Origin: Bacillota bacterium
GTDB lineage: Bacteria > Bacillota > Clostridia > Christensenellales > CAG-138
Length of the DNA: 24,264 nt
Assembly (NCBI GenBank): GCA_023399275.1
Contig: JAEWQH010000056.1
Coordinates: 1 to 24,264, forward strand
Direction: 5' to 3'
The position numbers and the translations under genes were made by a program. Under the pieces are notes generated by a model. That model saw only the letters and a list, made by a program, of their open reading frames with translations, was not told the origin of the DNA and ran no database searches. Shown in pieces: positions 1 through 8,565 of the stretch; positions within the stretch are counted from its first letter, which is position 1, and each line of letters starts with the position of its first letter.

Positions 1-180
1 GCGGCGTCGCACGGCTTGAAGGCGGACGACTGGCTGTATAATGCGAAGTACGACGCGATGACGCAGGTGCTGGAAGTGATCGATGCGGACACCGTCCGCG
101 TCGGGCGCGTGAGCGGGCAAAGCAGCGGGAACCTGTTTGTGGTGTATACCTGCATCGCGAACGTGACCGCGCAGGAATAG
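1..180 (+). CDS. C-terminal end of an unidentified protein (partial)
   Basis: Frame 1 is open from the window edge to a TAG at 178-180 and gives the last 59 residues of a protein. The piece alternates polar and beta-branched residues (MTQVLEVIDADTVRVGRV, then NLFVVYTCIANVTAQE), which suggests a beta-rich soluble tail with no membrane helix. I do not recognise the family. It ends 13 nt before the next gene on the same strand, so it is probably the upstream member of the exopolysaccharide operon. Confidence 0.6.
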   Translation, partial: AASHGLKADDWLYNAKYDAMTQVLEVIDADTVRVGRVSGQSSGNLFVVYTCIANVTAQE

Positions 181-193
181 GAAAGCAAAGGAA

Positions 194-1651
194 ATGACGG
201 GCAAGATACGAAGCTGGAATAAGCTTGCCGCGCCGCTTGCGGTGCTGGCGGCCGCTGTGATCATCACGGTGGTGCTGTTTTTGCCGCCCTGCATCGGCAT
301 GGAGGACAACGGCGACTTCCAGCGCGTCACCTATGCGCAGGGGCTCTATGACCTGCCGCAAAACAGCGAATATCTATACAACGGATACTACATTCGCGAA
401 TACGGCATCATGCAGTATTTCAATGAATATGAAACGACGGTCTACTCCTCGCAGTTTTTGCTGATTCAGCCAGCCATCTGGCTCGATAAGCTTTTTACGG
501 GCAACGATGCGGTGTTTGACCTGCGCTTTCTTGCGGGAGTGCTGTCGGTCTACTTCCTCGTGGTGCTGTATTTCTTTGTGGATTATCTCTCCGACCGGCT
601 GACGCTGGTGAGCGCGCTGGCGGTCGGCGCGGTCTGCCTATTCGTGCTGCTGGATACGGGATACACCGCGTATTTCAGCTCGTTTTATGCCGAGCCGGTG
701 GCTTACATCAGCCTGCTTGCATGCGTGACCAGTCTGCTGCTGTACATCGACGGACGGTACCGCCCCGGGGTGCTGCTGGCAGCGTTTGTGGTCAACGGAC
801 TGGTGCTGACGTTTTCCAAGCAGCAGTTTGCGCCGATCGGCGTGCTGCTCGCCATCCTGATCTTTCTGTTTTTCAAGAAGGAACGCGGCAAACTGTTTCG
901 CGCGGCGATCGTCGCAGGCTCCTTTGCGCTGGCCGCGTCGGGCGTGATCGTCTACCTGCTGATCTCGGATAGCTTCACCAATATCAACATGTATCACTCC
1001 ATGACGCGCGGCGTGCTGATGATCTCCGACAACCCGGTGGAGGCGCTGGAGTCGTTTGACATCGACGAGCAGTTTGAACTGCTCGACGGGACGATCTATT
1101 TCGACAAGTACCCGGAGATCGATCCGGAGAACCCGCTGCTGGCCGACCGGTTTTACAGTCAGTACAATGTTCTCTCCATCGCGAAGTACTACCTTGAGAA
1201 CCCGGAATCCTTCGTCAACATGCTCAAGCTCGCGGCCAAGAGCGCGTATCAAAACCGGCCGAACATGGGCAACTACGAGGCTTCCGCCGGATATCCGGCG
1301 AATACGCTGGCGGATACGTTTTCGCTGTACAGCAGCCTCAAGCTTGCCAACGCGCCGCGGACGATCGGCTTCGTCGTCATCTGGGCGGTGAGCGTGCTCG
1401 GGCTGCTGTATCGGAAACCGCGAAAGCTTCTGGTCATGCTCGGGCTGATGGCGATCGGCCTTTCGCAGGTAGCGGTCTCGATCCTCGGCGCGGGCGACGC
1501 AGATCTGGCGAAGCATATCTTTCTGTACAACGTGGCGTTTGACTTTGTAAACGTCATCATGGTGGTTCATGCGATCCGCTTCTTTGACGGGAAATACCGC
1601 CAGAAGCGGCAGAGGGCTCTCGCGGCGGCGGAGGCGGGCACGGATGCGTAG
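194..1651 (+). CDS. Polytopic membrane glycosyltransferase, GT-C-like (WsfD-type)
   Basis: This 485-residue integral membrane protein has an N-terminal helix (about 11-33) and roughly nine further hydrophobic segments, with a soluble stretch at about 265-385. An acidic motif, MEDNGDFQRV (about 36-45), lies straight after helix 1. That is where GT-C enzymes carry their catalytic acidic loop facing outside the cell. The layout resembles the WsfD-type hexose transferases of Bacillota, which use lipid-linked sugar donors; this assignment comes from memory of the family, not a search. The start is set by AAAGGA just before ATG 194. Its position ahead of the polysaccharide synthase genes suggests it adds a side group, such as a hexose, to the secreted polymer. 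An unrelated polytopic transporter is possible but less likely. Confidence 0.6.
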   Translation: MTGKIRSWNKLAAPLAVLAAAVIITVVLFLPPCIGMEDNGDFQRVTYAQGLYDLPQNSEYLYNGYYIREYGIMQYFNEYETTVYSSQFLLIQPAIWLDKLFTGNDAVFDLRFLAGVLSVYFLVVLYFFVDYLSDRLTLVSALAVGAVCLFVLLDTGYTAYFSSFYAEPVAYISLLACVTSLLLYIDGRYRPGVLLAAFVVNGLVLTFSKQQFAPIGVLLAILIFLFFKKERGKLFRAAIVAGSFALAASGVIVYLLISDSFTNINMYHSMTRGVLMISDNPVEALESFDIDEQFELLDGTIYFDKYPEIDPENPLLADRFYSQYNVLSIAKYYLENPESFVNMLKLAAKSAYQNRPNMGNYEASAGYPANTLADTFSLYSSLKLANAPRTIGFVVIWAVSVLGLLYRKPRKLLVMLGLMAIGLSQVAVSILGAGDADLAKHIFLYNVAFDFVNVIMVVHAIRFFDGKYRQKRQRALAAAEAGTDA

Positions 1652-2759
1652 CGGCAGCGGGAAGTTGAAGCGATATGCCTGGCTTGCTCTGGCCGGAGCG
1701 GTGGCGGCGGTGCTTGCCTGCGCGCCGCGCACGAACGCCGCGCCGAAGGGAACGGCTGCCGCGGTCGCGGACGCATCCGAGCGTGAGGCGCTCTGCCTCT
1801 CATTTGTAGAGGCGCATCTGACGGCGGACGATGGCGGCATCCGCACCAACTACCTCGACAAGGCGCCGGATGCCGCGTTGGCGACAGGCGCGCAGGTGCT
1901 CTCGGAGTCTATGGGGCTTTTGATGCGCTACGCTGCGGCGGCGGGCGAGCGTGCGCTGTTTGAACGCTCGCTCGCGTTTGTCGAGGAGCGGCTCGACACG
2001 GGGGAGATCCTGTCCTATCGCTATTCGCAGAAGGACGGCGCGTATCCAGTGAACGCATTTCTGGATGACCTGCGCATCATCCGCGCGCTGCTGGAGGGTT
2101 ACGATGCGTTTGGCGGGGAATACCAAAAGACCGCGCTGGAATACGCCGGACGGCTATATCGCACCAACGTCGCCGGCGGGCGCGTGTATGATTACTACGA
2201 CGAACACTATGGCGCGGGGACCGAGTCGGTCACGCTGTGCTACCTCGACCTCGGCACGCTGCGCAGGCTGGCGGAGCTGGACGGGCGCTGGCAGCCGGTG
2301 TTCGACGAAATGCGCACCGTTGCGCTGGGCGGATATCTCGGCGACCGGTTTCCGATGTTTGCGCGCTCCTACACCTATGCGGACGGTGCATACGCCGACC
2401 GGGACATCGATACCGTACAGTCGCTGCTGACCATGCTCCATCTCTCCGAGATCGGGGAGTGCCCGCAGAGCAGCGTAGACTTCGTCCGGCGGCTCGTCGA
2501 GCGCGGGACGCTGTATGGGGCGTATGATACCGGCGGCGGCAGCATCGGCCAGGTGGAGTCCACAGCGATCTATGCCATCAGCGCGTGCATCGGCAGATCG
2601 GAGGGCGACGAGGAACTCTACCGCGCAAGCATGGAGCAGATGGAGCGCTTTCAGGTGCTTGACCGGGAAAGCGAGGTCTACGGCGCGTTTGCAGACGCGC
2701 AGACGCTGGAGCTATACGCGTTTGACAATCTCACGGCGCTGCTGGCGTTTCGGGGATAG
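1644..2759 (+). CDS. GH8-like glycosidase, probable lipoprotein (YdaJ-like)
   Basis: The 371-residue product starts with a basic stretch, a hydrophobic helix (11-25) and a possible lipobox VLAC ending at Cys26, so it is probably exported and lipid-anchored. The rest is helical, as in an (alpha/alpha)6 barrel. LSESMGLLM (86-94) matches the GH8 segment around the catalytic acid, with Glu88 as the candidate. AFLDDLRIIRALLEGY (138-153) matches the conserved Asp-containing helix that follows in GH8 enzymes. I chose ATG 1644 over the in-frame upstream ATG at 1569 because only the shorter form begins with an export signal; it overlaps the preceding gene by 8 nt. In YdaJ/PssZ-type operons this gene encodes a hydrolase thought to act on the exopolysaccharide. 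Sequence match to GH8 is distant, so activity is inferred. Confidence 0.68.
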   Translation: MRSGSGKLKRYAWLALAGAVAAVLACAPRTNAAPKGTAAAVADASEREALCLSFVEAHLTADDGGIRTNYLDKAPDAALATGAQVLSESMGLLMRYAAAAGERALFERSLAFVEERLDTGEILSYRYSQKDGAYPVNAFLDDLRIIRALLEGYDAFGGEYQKTALEYAGRLYRTNVAGGRVYDYYDEHYGAGTESVTLCYLDLGTLRRLAELDGRWQPVFDEMRTVALGGYLGDRFPMFARSYTYADGAYADRDIDTVQSLLTMLHLSEIGECPQSSVDFVRRLVERGTLYGAYDTGGGSIGQVESTAIYAISACIGRSEGDEELYRASMEQMERFQVLDRESEVYGAFADAQTLELYAFDNLTALLAFRG

Positions 2760-2800
2760 CGTACGCGCGGCATCCGGGGGCTGCGCGGCCGGAGAAAGAG

Positions 2801-4171
2801 GTGCTTATGGTTCGAAAAACCGTCCTGTGGATCCTGATGGCGGCCGTCCTGCTGGCGGTCTTGCCGTCGCGGTCTGCTGCGGCGGATTCCGACCGGGTGC
2901 TGCTGATCTACCGCAGCAAGGAGGAGATGCGCGTCGTCTCCGACCTGATCGCCGCCTGCGGCAAGCAGGTGGACGCGCTGAGCGTTTCGGCGTATGAAAA
3001 AGACGTGCTGCAGAAGTACGACTACATCGTTTTGCAGGATAGCGCGCCGCTGCCGGATGCGCTGGAGACGGGCAAGCAGATCGCCTGCATCGGGGATGCG
3101 TTCACCTCGCTTCCGGGCATCGTGATCGGATGGACGGAGGGCGCGGTGCGCGCGCAGCTGAGCGTATACGACAACGCCGAGCAGGTGGTTGTGGAGACGG
3201 GGACTGCCTATATCCGCCAGACATCCGGCGCGGCGATCGGCAGCATTTCGTTCTTCGGCGAGGCGTATCCGCTCTGTGCAGAGACGGACGCGGTTCTGTA
3301 CGCGCCCTATCTGCGCGGGGACGACCTCTCCGCCTTTGCGGCGGGACAGATGCTCAACCGCTACTTTGGCCAAAGGGACGGCGGCAGCATGTACGTGCTG
3401 CTCGACGAGATATACCCCTTTGAGGATCTGGAGCTGCTGCGGCTGACGGCCGAGAAGCTCTATGAAAGCGGGATACCGTTTATCGTGAGCGTCATGCCGG
3501 TCTACTACAACACGGAGTATCCCTCGTTTCAGCGCTATGCCAACGTATTGCGATACATCCAGTCCGTCGGCGGCTCGATCATCATGCACGAGGCCCTCGA
3601 AACGGGCAACGAACTGGTCGGCGATCCGCTGGAGGTGCGGCTCGAGCAGGCGTATCAGACGTTTCTCGACAACGGGATCCGCATCTATGACGAGGTGATA
3701 ACGCCCTACTCCATCTCGCTGGAGGCGCTCAGCGCCATACTGCCGCAAAACGAGCTGTTTATCTCCCTGCCGATCGATACCGTGCTCCGCTTCGACCTGC
3801 CCAAGAGCGAGGCGGAGCTGGACGCCATGATCGACGCGCTGAATGAAAAATGGCTGCAGATCGGCGACTACGGGCGGTATTCTGCGGGCGACGGCTACTA
3901 TGACGACCAGCGCGCGGTGGACGCAGACTTTCAATACCGAGAAACGACGGAGCAGAGCTATGCGTTTCTCGTGGACAAAGGAAACCAGGTGTTGTTTGTG
4001 ATCGTGATCGTCAGCATGCTGATCGTGCTGGCGCTGATCGCCTTTGGCTACCGGCTGTACTGGAAGAAGTTTCTCCACAAGAAGGATGTGCGTCAGGCGC
4101 AGGCACAGGCGGCGGCAGAGAGCCCGCGGCCAAATGAACCGAAGATACGGCGAAACGAAGATGAACTATGA
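2801..4171 (+). CDS. DUF2334 membrane-anchored deacetylase-like protein (YdaL-like)
   Basis: The 456-residue product has a signal peptide (about 1-28), an extracytoplasmic region, a C-terminal membrane helix (about 413-435) and a short charged cytoplasmic tail. The DUF2334 signature is clear: YVLLDEIYPFEDLELL (198-213) with Asp202-Glu203, then GIPFIVSVMPVYYN (224-237) and GGSIIMHEALE (257-267) with His263. DUF2334 belongs to the polysaccharide-deacetylase superfamily and is a constant member of YdaJKLMN/Pss clusters. The first motif has DE where many relatives have DD, so catalysis is uncertain. The start is GTG 2801 with GGAG six bases upstream; ATG 2807 is an alternative two codons later. 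It may modify the polymer during export. Confidence 0.75.
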   Translation: MLMVRKTVLWILMAAVLLAVLPSRSAAADSDRVLLIYRSKEEMRVVSDLIAACGKQVDALSVSAYEKDVLQKYDYIVLQDSAPLPDALETGKQIACIGDAFTSLPGIVIGWTEGAVRAQLSVYDNAEQVVVETGTAYIRQTSGAAIGSISFFGEAYPLCAETDAVLYAPYLRGDDLSAFAAGQMLNRYFGQRDGGSMYVLLDEIYPFEDLELLRLTAEKLYESGIPFIVSVMPVYYNTEYPSFQRYANVLRYIQSVGGSIIMHEALETGNELVGDPLEVRLEQAYQTFLDNGIRIYDEVITPYSISLEALSAILPQNELFISLPIDTVLRFDLPKSEAELDAMIDALNEKWLQIGDYGRYSAGDGYYDDQRAVDADFQYRETTEQSYAFLVDKGNQVLFVIVIVSMLIVLALIAFGYRLYWKKFLHKKDVRQAQAQAAAESPRPNEPKIRRNEDEL

Positions 4172-5405
4172 TCTGCTGGGCTTAATCGCATTGATCTGTA
4201 TCTGGTCCCTGCTCATGATCAATCAGGTGCTGGTTGTGGCGGGGTATGTTTACTATATCCGCTCTTCGCGGCAGGAGCGCAAGGCGCTCAAGACATATCC
4301 CTTTGTCAGCGTCCTGGTGCCGGCGCACAACGAAGCGCTCGTCATCGAGCAGACCGTGGAGTCGCTCCTGCGGCTGAACTATCCGTCCGACCGGATGGAG
4401 ATCATCGTGATCAACGACAACTCTTCGGACAACAGCCGCGCGCTGCTCGAGGGCATCCAAAAACGCTACCCCTCGCGTGCGCTTCGTCTGATCCACACCG
4501 ACCGGACCACAGGCGGCAAGGGCAAGTCAAACGCGCTGAACATCGGCTTTGCACAGAGCCGCGGAGAGTATATCGCGGTCTACGACGCGGACAACACGCC
4601 GGAGACAAACGCGCTCATCAGCCTGATCGAAGAGATCGAGAGCGATGAATCGCTCGGCGCGGCCATCGGGAAATTTCGCACGCGCAACCGGGATGTGAAC
4701 CTGCTGACGCGGTTTATCAACATCGAGACGCTCTCGTTTCAGTGGATGGCGCAGGCGGGCCGCTGGCAGCTCTTCCACCTGTGCACGATACCGGGGACGA
4801 ACTTCGTCATCCGCAGGTCGATCCTCGAATCGATCGGCGGGTGGGACGATAAGGCCATGGCCGAGGATACGGAGCTGAGCTTTCGCATCTATGCGATGGG
4901 CTACAAGATCAAGCTCGTTCCGCGCTCCGTCACTTGGGAGCAGGAGCCGCAGAAGCTCAAGGTCTGGTTTCGTCAACGGGTGCGCTGGGTCAAGGGGAAT
5001 ATCTATGTGTTGGTCAAAAACTTTCCAAAGCTGTTTCAGCTGCGGCAGTTCAGCGTCAAGTTCGACCTGCTGTATTTCATGTCGGTGTATTTCGTGCTGC
5101 TCGGCGCGCTGATCGTCTCCGATTCGCTGTTTTTCCTCAATGCGCTCGGGTTGATCTCGCTGACGCTGGCGAACCTGAGCGGGATGCTGTGGTTTTCGGC
5201 GATCTGCCTGTTTGTCATCACCGTGTTTATCACGCTGACGACCGAAAAGGGGGAGATGCGCCTGTCGAACCTGCTCATCACCATACTCATGTATTTTACG
5301 TATTCCAAGCTTTGGATGGCGGTTGCGGCCTATGGGCTGGTGCAATACCTGATCGACGTGATCCTGCATCGCCGGGCGCGCTGGTATAAGACGGAGCGGT
5401 TTTGA
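4161..5405 (+). CDS. Processive family 2 glycosyltransferase, polysaccharide synthase (YdaM-like)
   Basis: This is the likely polymerase of the operon: an inner-membrane GT2 enzyme of 414 residues that extends a polysaccharide from nucleotide sugars and threads it across the membrane. One N-terminal helix (about 5-33) precedes the GT-A domain, and three or four helices follow (about 302-405). All processive GT2 motifs are visible: VPAHNE (53-58), NDNSS (85-89), YDADN with Asp142 and Asp144, AEDTE (234-238) with the catalytic-base Asp236, and QRVRW (272-276). The start ATG 4161 overlaps the preceding stop by 11 nt; upstream in-frame starts would add a basic, non-homologous leader. Unlike BcsA it has no C-terminal PilZ domain, so c-di-GMP control must come from another subunit. 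The donor cannot be read from sequence, but a linked epimerase suggests UDP-ManNAc. Confidence 0.88.
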   Translation: MNYDLLGLIALICIWSLLMINQVLVVAGYVYYIRSSRQERKALKTYPFVSVLVPAHNEALVIEQTVESLLRLNYPSDRMEIIVINDNSSDNSRALLEGIQKRYPSRALRLIHTDRTTGGKGKSNALNIGFAQSRGEYIAVYDADNTPETNALISLIEEIESDESLGAAIGKFRTRNRDVNLLTRFINIETLSFQWMAQAGRWQLFHLCTIPGTNFVIRRSILESIGGWDDKAMAEDTELSFRIYAMGYKIKLVPRSVTWEQEPQKLKVWFRQRVRWVKGNIYVLVKNFPKLFQLRQFSVKFDLLYFMSVYFVLLGALIVSDSLFFLNALGLISLTLANLSGMLWFSAICLFVITVFITLTTEKGEMRLSNLLITILMYFTYSKLWMAVAAYGLVQYLIDVILHRRARWYKTERF

Positions 5406-5417
5406 GCGCGGAGGCGC

Positions 5418-5489
5418 GTGGGCGAAAAAGAGACCGCCGGGCGGATGCGCCGCCTGCGGGAAAAATGGCTGAGTGCGGCGGAAAGATAG
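5418..5489 (+). CDS. Possible 23-residue small protein between synthase and BcsB-like genes
   Basis: In the 128-nt gap between the GT2 and BcsB-like genes, a GTG at 5418 is preceded by GGAGG (5410-5414) and opens a frame of 23 sense codons ending in TAG at 5487-5489. The product is charged and would form a short amphipathic helix (RMRRLREKWLSAAER at the C-terminus). Neighbouring genes in this operon are packed with overlaps or short gaps, so a 128-nt gap is unusual. No family is recognised, and a chance frame in GC-rich DNA is quite possible. Confidence 0.22.
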   Translation: MGEKETAGRMRRLREKWLSAAER

Positions 5490-5533
5490 AAGCCTTGAAC
5501 TGAATCGGAGCGGAACAAAGGAGAATGGTGCTC

Positions 5534-7696
5534 ATGAAACGAATCATCCTGATAACGATTGCGGCGGTATGCCTGCTTTGCGCGGTGCCGCTTGTGGCAT
5601 CGCGCGCGGAAGGAGGCGTCGCGGAAGCGAGCGCAACGGGCGAGCCCTCCGCCACGCCGGAAGCGACGGCGCCCGAGGCGACGGCGACACCCGCGCAGAG
5701 CACGGAGTTGACGCTTGCCACGGGCGGGCTGGTCTCCACGACGGAGTTTGGGACGGATTACTATATGACCGGGCTGTTCTCCGACGTGACGAAGGGATTC
5801 AACATCGGCGAGTGGGATATCCAGGACGCGCGCTTTACGATGAGCTTCTCTACGACGCAGCTCGTGTCGGAATACATCTCAAACATCACGATCTCGATCA
5901 ACGGCGTGCGGTTTTACTCGGAGAATGTTCCAGTGACGGACGGGCTGAGGCGCTCGCTCACGCTCAAGATCCCCGTCGAACACCTGGTTGAGGGCTACAA
6001 CACCATCCGCATTGAGGGTTATATCCGAACCTACAACGGCCTGCCGTGCGTGGACGACGTGACGAGCGCAAACTGGATGAATATCTTCAGTGAATCGGTC
6101 ATCGAGGTATCCTATACGCCGGCCGCCGCCTGCGAGTCGATCGATCAGTTTTACACCGGCTTTACGTCGATCGACGCGCTGGAGAACAGCCAGAGCGCCG
6201 TTGCGCTCGCAACCGGGTTTGACGACGATGAGCTGGATGCGGCGTTTACGGTGCTTGCAGGCGTCTCGAGCAAGGCGACGAAGGACTACCAGAATATCGA
6301 CCTGCTTGCGGCCGACAGTCTGACGCATCTGAAGAATAAGAAGTACGTCATCTACATCGCTAAACCGGGCAACCTCCCCGCGGAGCTCGCGCAGGCGGTG
6401 GACGCGGCGGGCGGAACGGAGGGTTCGGGTGCGGTGCTGGCGCTGGTCGCCGGCGGAACAAACGTGCTCGTCGTGTCTGCAAACGACGGCGCAGGGCTGG
6501 ATCTGGCCGCCGCGGAGCTTGGCAATGCGGATGTGATGAATCAGCTCAAAAAGACGGTCAAGCGAATCTCCGCGAGCGAGGATGTGTTCATGCGTAAGGA
6601 GGGGACCGCTCAGTACGTCTACCCGACTGAGAGCGGCACCTACCTCAGCGGCCCGTTCCGCCAGAAGGTGGACTATTTCGTCAATTTTGCAAACAACCGC
6701 CAGCTTGCGTACGGCAGCGAGCTGGAGCTGCACTACCGCTACGCCGAGAATCTGGATTTCAACCGCTCGCTTGTTACGGTCTATGTCAACAATGTGCCCA
6801 TCGGCAGCCAGAAGCTCTCGCTCGAGAGCGCCAGGGATGACGTGATGGTGCTCGACATCCCGACGGATGTCGAGGTGACGGGCAGCTTTACGCTCACGGT
6901 CGCGTTTGATCTGGAGATCGAGGACCTATGGTGCACGCTGCGGCAGGAGGAGACGCCCTGGGCGTATATCTCCGCCGAATCCACGCTTAAGCTCAACTCG
7001 ATCGAGGCGCCGTACTATCTGTTTGACAACTATCCGTATCCGTTTGTTTCGGGCGGGGAATTCAACGAAACCGTGCTGGTGCTGCCGGACCGCAACAACG
7101 ACATCGACCTGACGCTGATGGGTGACTTCATGCTCACGCTCGGCCAGTTCATCAAGTACAACACCGGCAGCCTGAGCGTCGTGCGCGCCTCGGCGCCGGG
7201 TGAGTTGGAGGGGAAGAATGTGATCGTCGTCGGCACGCCGGAGGACAACGCGGCCATCCTGCAGCTTAACGACAAGCTCTTCTTCCAGTTTAACAGCGAT
7301 GGCGTCGGCATTCGCTCCAACGAAAAGAAGCTGCTGGAGGAGACGTATGCAAAGACGCTTGCTTCCGCGCAGTTGATCGAGTCGCCCTACTCGAGCGTAC
7401 GCAACGCGGTTCTGGTCATCGCCAGCACCGACGAGGAAGACCTGAAGAACGCGATGGATTACTTCGGCGACTCCGCCAACCTGTGGAAGCTTTCCGGAGA
7501 CGGCTTCGTCGCTGATGAAGACGAGGTGTTCCAGTTCCGGTTCAAGGAGGAGGCCGAGACGCAGCAGGAAGAAACGAAGGTACTGCTGGAGCAGTCGGAC
7601 ATCATGAACCTGCTGCTCGTCGGCGGCGCGGTGCTCGTTCTCCTGGCGGTGGCGCTGATACTTACCGTGCGGAAATATAGGAGGGAACGGAAATGA
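5534..7696 (+). CDS. BcsB-like membrane-anchored polysaccharide synthase partner (YdaN-like)
   Basis: The 720-residue product has a signal peptide (about 1-24), an Ala/Pro/Thr/Glu-rich linker (about 27-58), a large extracytoplasmic beta-rich region and one C-terminal membrane helix (about 688-710) followed by a basic tail. It shows the repeated BcsB pattern of a jelly-roll module (ITISINGVRFYSEN, and later LVTVYVNNVPIGSQKL) followed by an alpha/beta module. BcsB-type proteins sit outside the membrane beside the GT2 synthase and guide the emerging polymer. ATG 5534 is preferred because AAAGGAG (5517-5523) lies 10 nt upstream; the in-frame ATG 5525 is only one base from that site. The stop overlaps the next gene by four bases (ATGA), suggesting translational coupling. 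Confidence 0.83.
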   Translation: MKRIILITIAAVCLLCAVPLVASRAEGGVAEASATGEPSATPEATAPEATATPAQSTELTLATGGLVSTTEFGTDYYMTGLFSDVTKGFNIGEWDIQDARFTMSFSTTQLVSEYISNITISINGVRFYSENVPVTDGLRRSLTLKIPVEHLVEGYNTIRIEGYIRTYNGLPCVDDVTSANWMNIFSESVIEVSYTPAAACESIDQFYTGFTSIDALENSQSAVALATGFDDDELDAAFTVLAGVSSKATKDYQNIDLLAADSLTHLKNKKYVIYIAKPGNLPAELAQAVDAAGGTEGSGAVLALVAGGTNVLVVSANDGAGLDLAAAELGNADVMNQLKKTVKRISASEDVFMRKEGTAQYVYPTESGTYLSGPFRQKVDYFVNFANNRQLAYGSELELHYRYAENLDFNRSLVTVYVNNVPIGSQKLSLESARDDVMVLDIPTDVEVTGSFTLTVAFDLEIEDLWCTLRQEETPWAYISAESTLKLNSIEAPYYLFDNYPYPFVSGGEFNETVLVLPDRNNDIDLTLMGDFMLTLGQFIKYNTGSLSVVRASAPGELEGKNVIVVGTPEDNAAILQLNDKLFFQFNSDGVGIRSNEKKLLEETYAKTLASAQLIESPYSSVRNAVLVIASTDEEDLKNAMDYFGDSANLWKLSGDGFVADEDEVFQFRFKEEAETQQEETKVLLEQSDIMNLLLVGGAVLVLLAVALILTVRKYRRERK

Positions 7697-8544
7697 AACG
7701 AGTGCGCAAAAGCCTCCAGACGGATCTGAGCTTTATCCTGCTCGTCGTGCTGGTATTTATCTACTTTGTCTTTCTGGTCTATCAGAAGGAGTACCTGACG
7801 GATAATTTCCTGATTGCCTGCGCGGTGTTCATCATCGTGCTCATCACGTATTTTACGAGTCTGACGGTCGGATTGATCATCAACACGACGCTTATTCTGG
7901 CCGCGCTCACCTACGTGATCCTGCAGAGCATGCTCAAAGGCGTCGTCATCCGGCCGTATGTGTATTTCTGGATCGTGATGTCCCCGCTGCTCACGACGGC
8001 GTTCTCTCTGTTCTCTGCGTCTGCGGTGCAGATGCAGGGCGTGATGCTCGACCTCGACCGAAAGCTGGTGAACATGACCACGCTCAACGAGGAAACGCAT
8101 CTGAAGAACCTGCGCGCGTTTGAGAACGACGCAGGGATCTACATGAGCATCGCGGAGCGCTACGATATCGGCTTCGGAATCGTCGTGATCCAGTTCAAGT
8201 ATCAAAAAGAGATTGAACGCCTCAGCCGCAAGGAGGGCATGCGCCAGGTGGTCATGGAGGTGATCGGCGTCATCCGGAAAGCCACGCGCGCGGAGGACGA
8301 GCTATACCAGCTGGACGACGAGGAGATCCTCTTCGCCATGCTGATGCTCACCAAAAAAGAAGGCCTGAACGTGATCCACGATCGGCTAAAAGCCGCGATT
8401 GCGCAGATCAACACGAGCGATATCCTCAACACGCGGCAGCTGGTACTGGATATGCGCATCGGCGTGGCGTTCTCCGAGGGGGAGAAGGACAACGTGATGC
8501 ACCTGTTGGATTCGGCAAAGAGCGCGATGCAATACGATGTGTAA
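7693..8544 (+). CDS. Membrane c-di-GMP receptor with degenerate GGDEF domain (YdaK/PssE-like)
   Basis: The 283-residue protein has four membrane helices (about 13-30, 38-55, 57-79 and 90-110) and a cytoplasmic GGDEF domain (about 125-283). THLKNLRAF (136-143) matches the domain's opening helix. The catalytic GGDEF signature is replaced by DDEEI (208-212), so cyclase activity is not expected. The inhibitory c-di-GMP site is kept: RAED (199-202) matches RxxD and sits exactly five residues before the signature, as in canonical domains. This is the arrangement of YdaK and PssE, which bind c-di-GMP and switch on the linked polysaccharide synthase. The gene starts inside the stop codon of the BcsB-like gene (ATGA). 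Fold and I-site are seen; the receptor role is inferred from family and context. Confidence 0.85.
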   Translation: MKRVRKSLQTDLSFILLVVLVFIYFVFLVYQKEYLTDNFLIACAVFIIVLITYFTSLTVGLIINTTLILAALTYVILQSMLKGVVIRPYVYFWIVMSPLLTTAFSLFSASAVQMQGVMLDLDRKLVNMTTLNEETHLKNLRAFENDAGIYMSIAERYDIGFGIVVIQFKYQKEIERLSRKEGMRQVVMEVIGVIRKATRAEDELYQLDDEEILFAMLMLTKKEGLNVIHDRLKAAIAQINTSDILNTRQLVLDMRIGVAFSEGEKDNVMHLLDSAKSAMQYDV

Positions 8545-8565
8545 GGCTGCGGCCGCCCGGAGAAG

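Noticed and set aside
638..1849. Long minus-strand reading frame of 403 codons opposite the GT-C and GH8-like genes
   Set aside because: Its product is rich in Arg, Gln, His and Asp with no motif, typical of the antisense of a GC-rich gene, and the plus strand carries proteins with clear signals and membrane segments.
2678..4078. Minus-strand reading frame of 466 codons opposite the DUF2334 gene
   Set aside because: It is antisense to a gene with recognisable motifs, and the product is low-complexity His/Arg/Gln/Asp-rich without a ribosome binding site.
7693..8544. Active diguanylate cyclase
   Set aside because: The signature is DDEEI rather than GG(D/E)EF, so the catalytic turn and metal site are not preserved.
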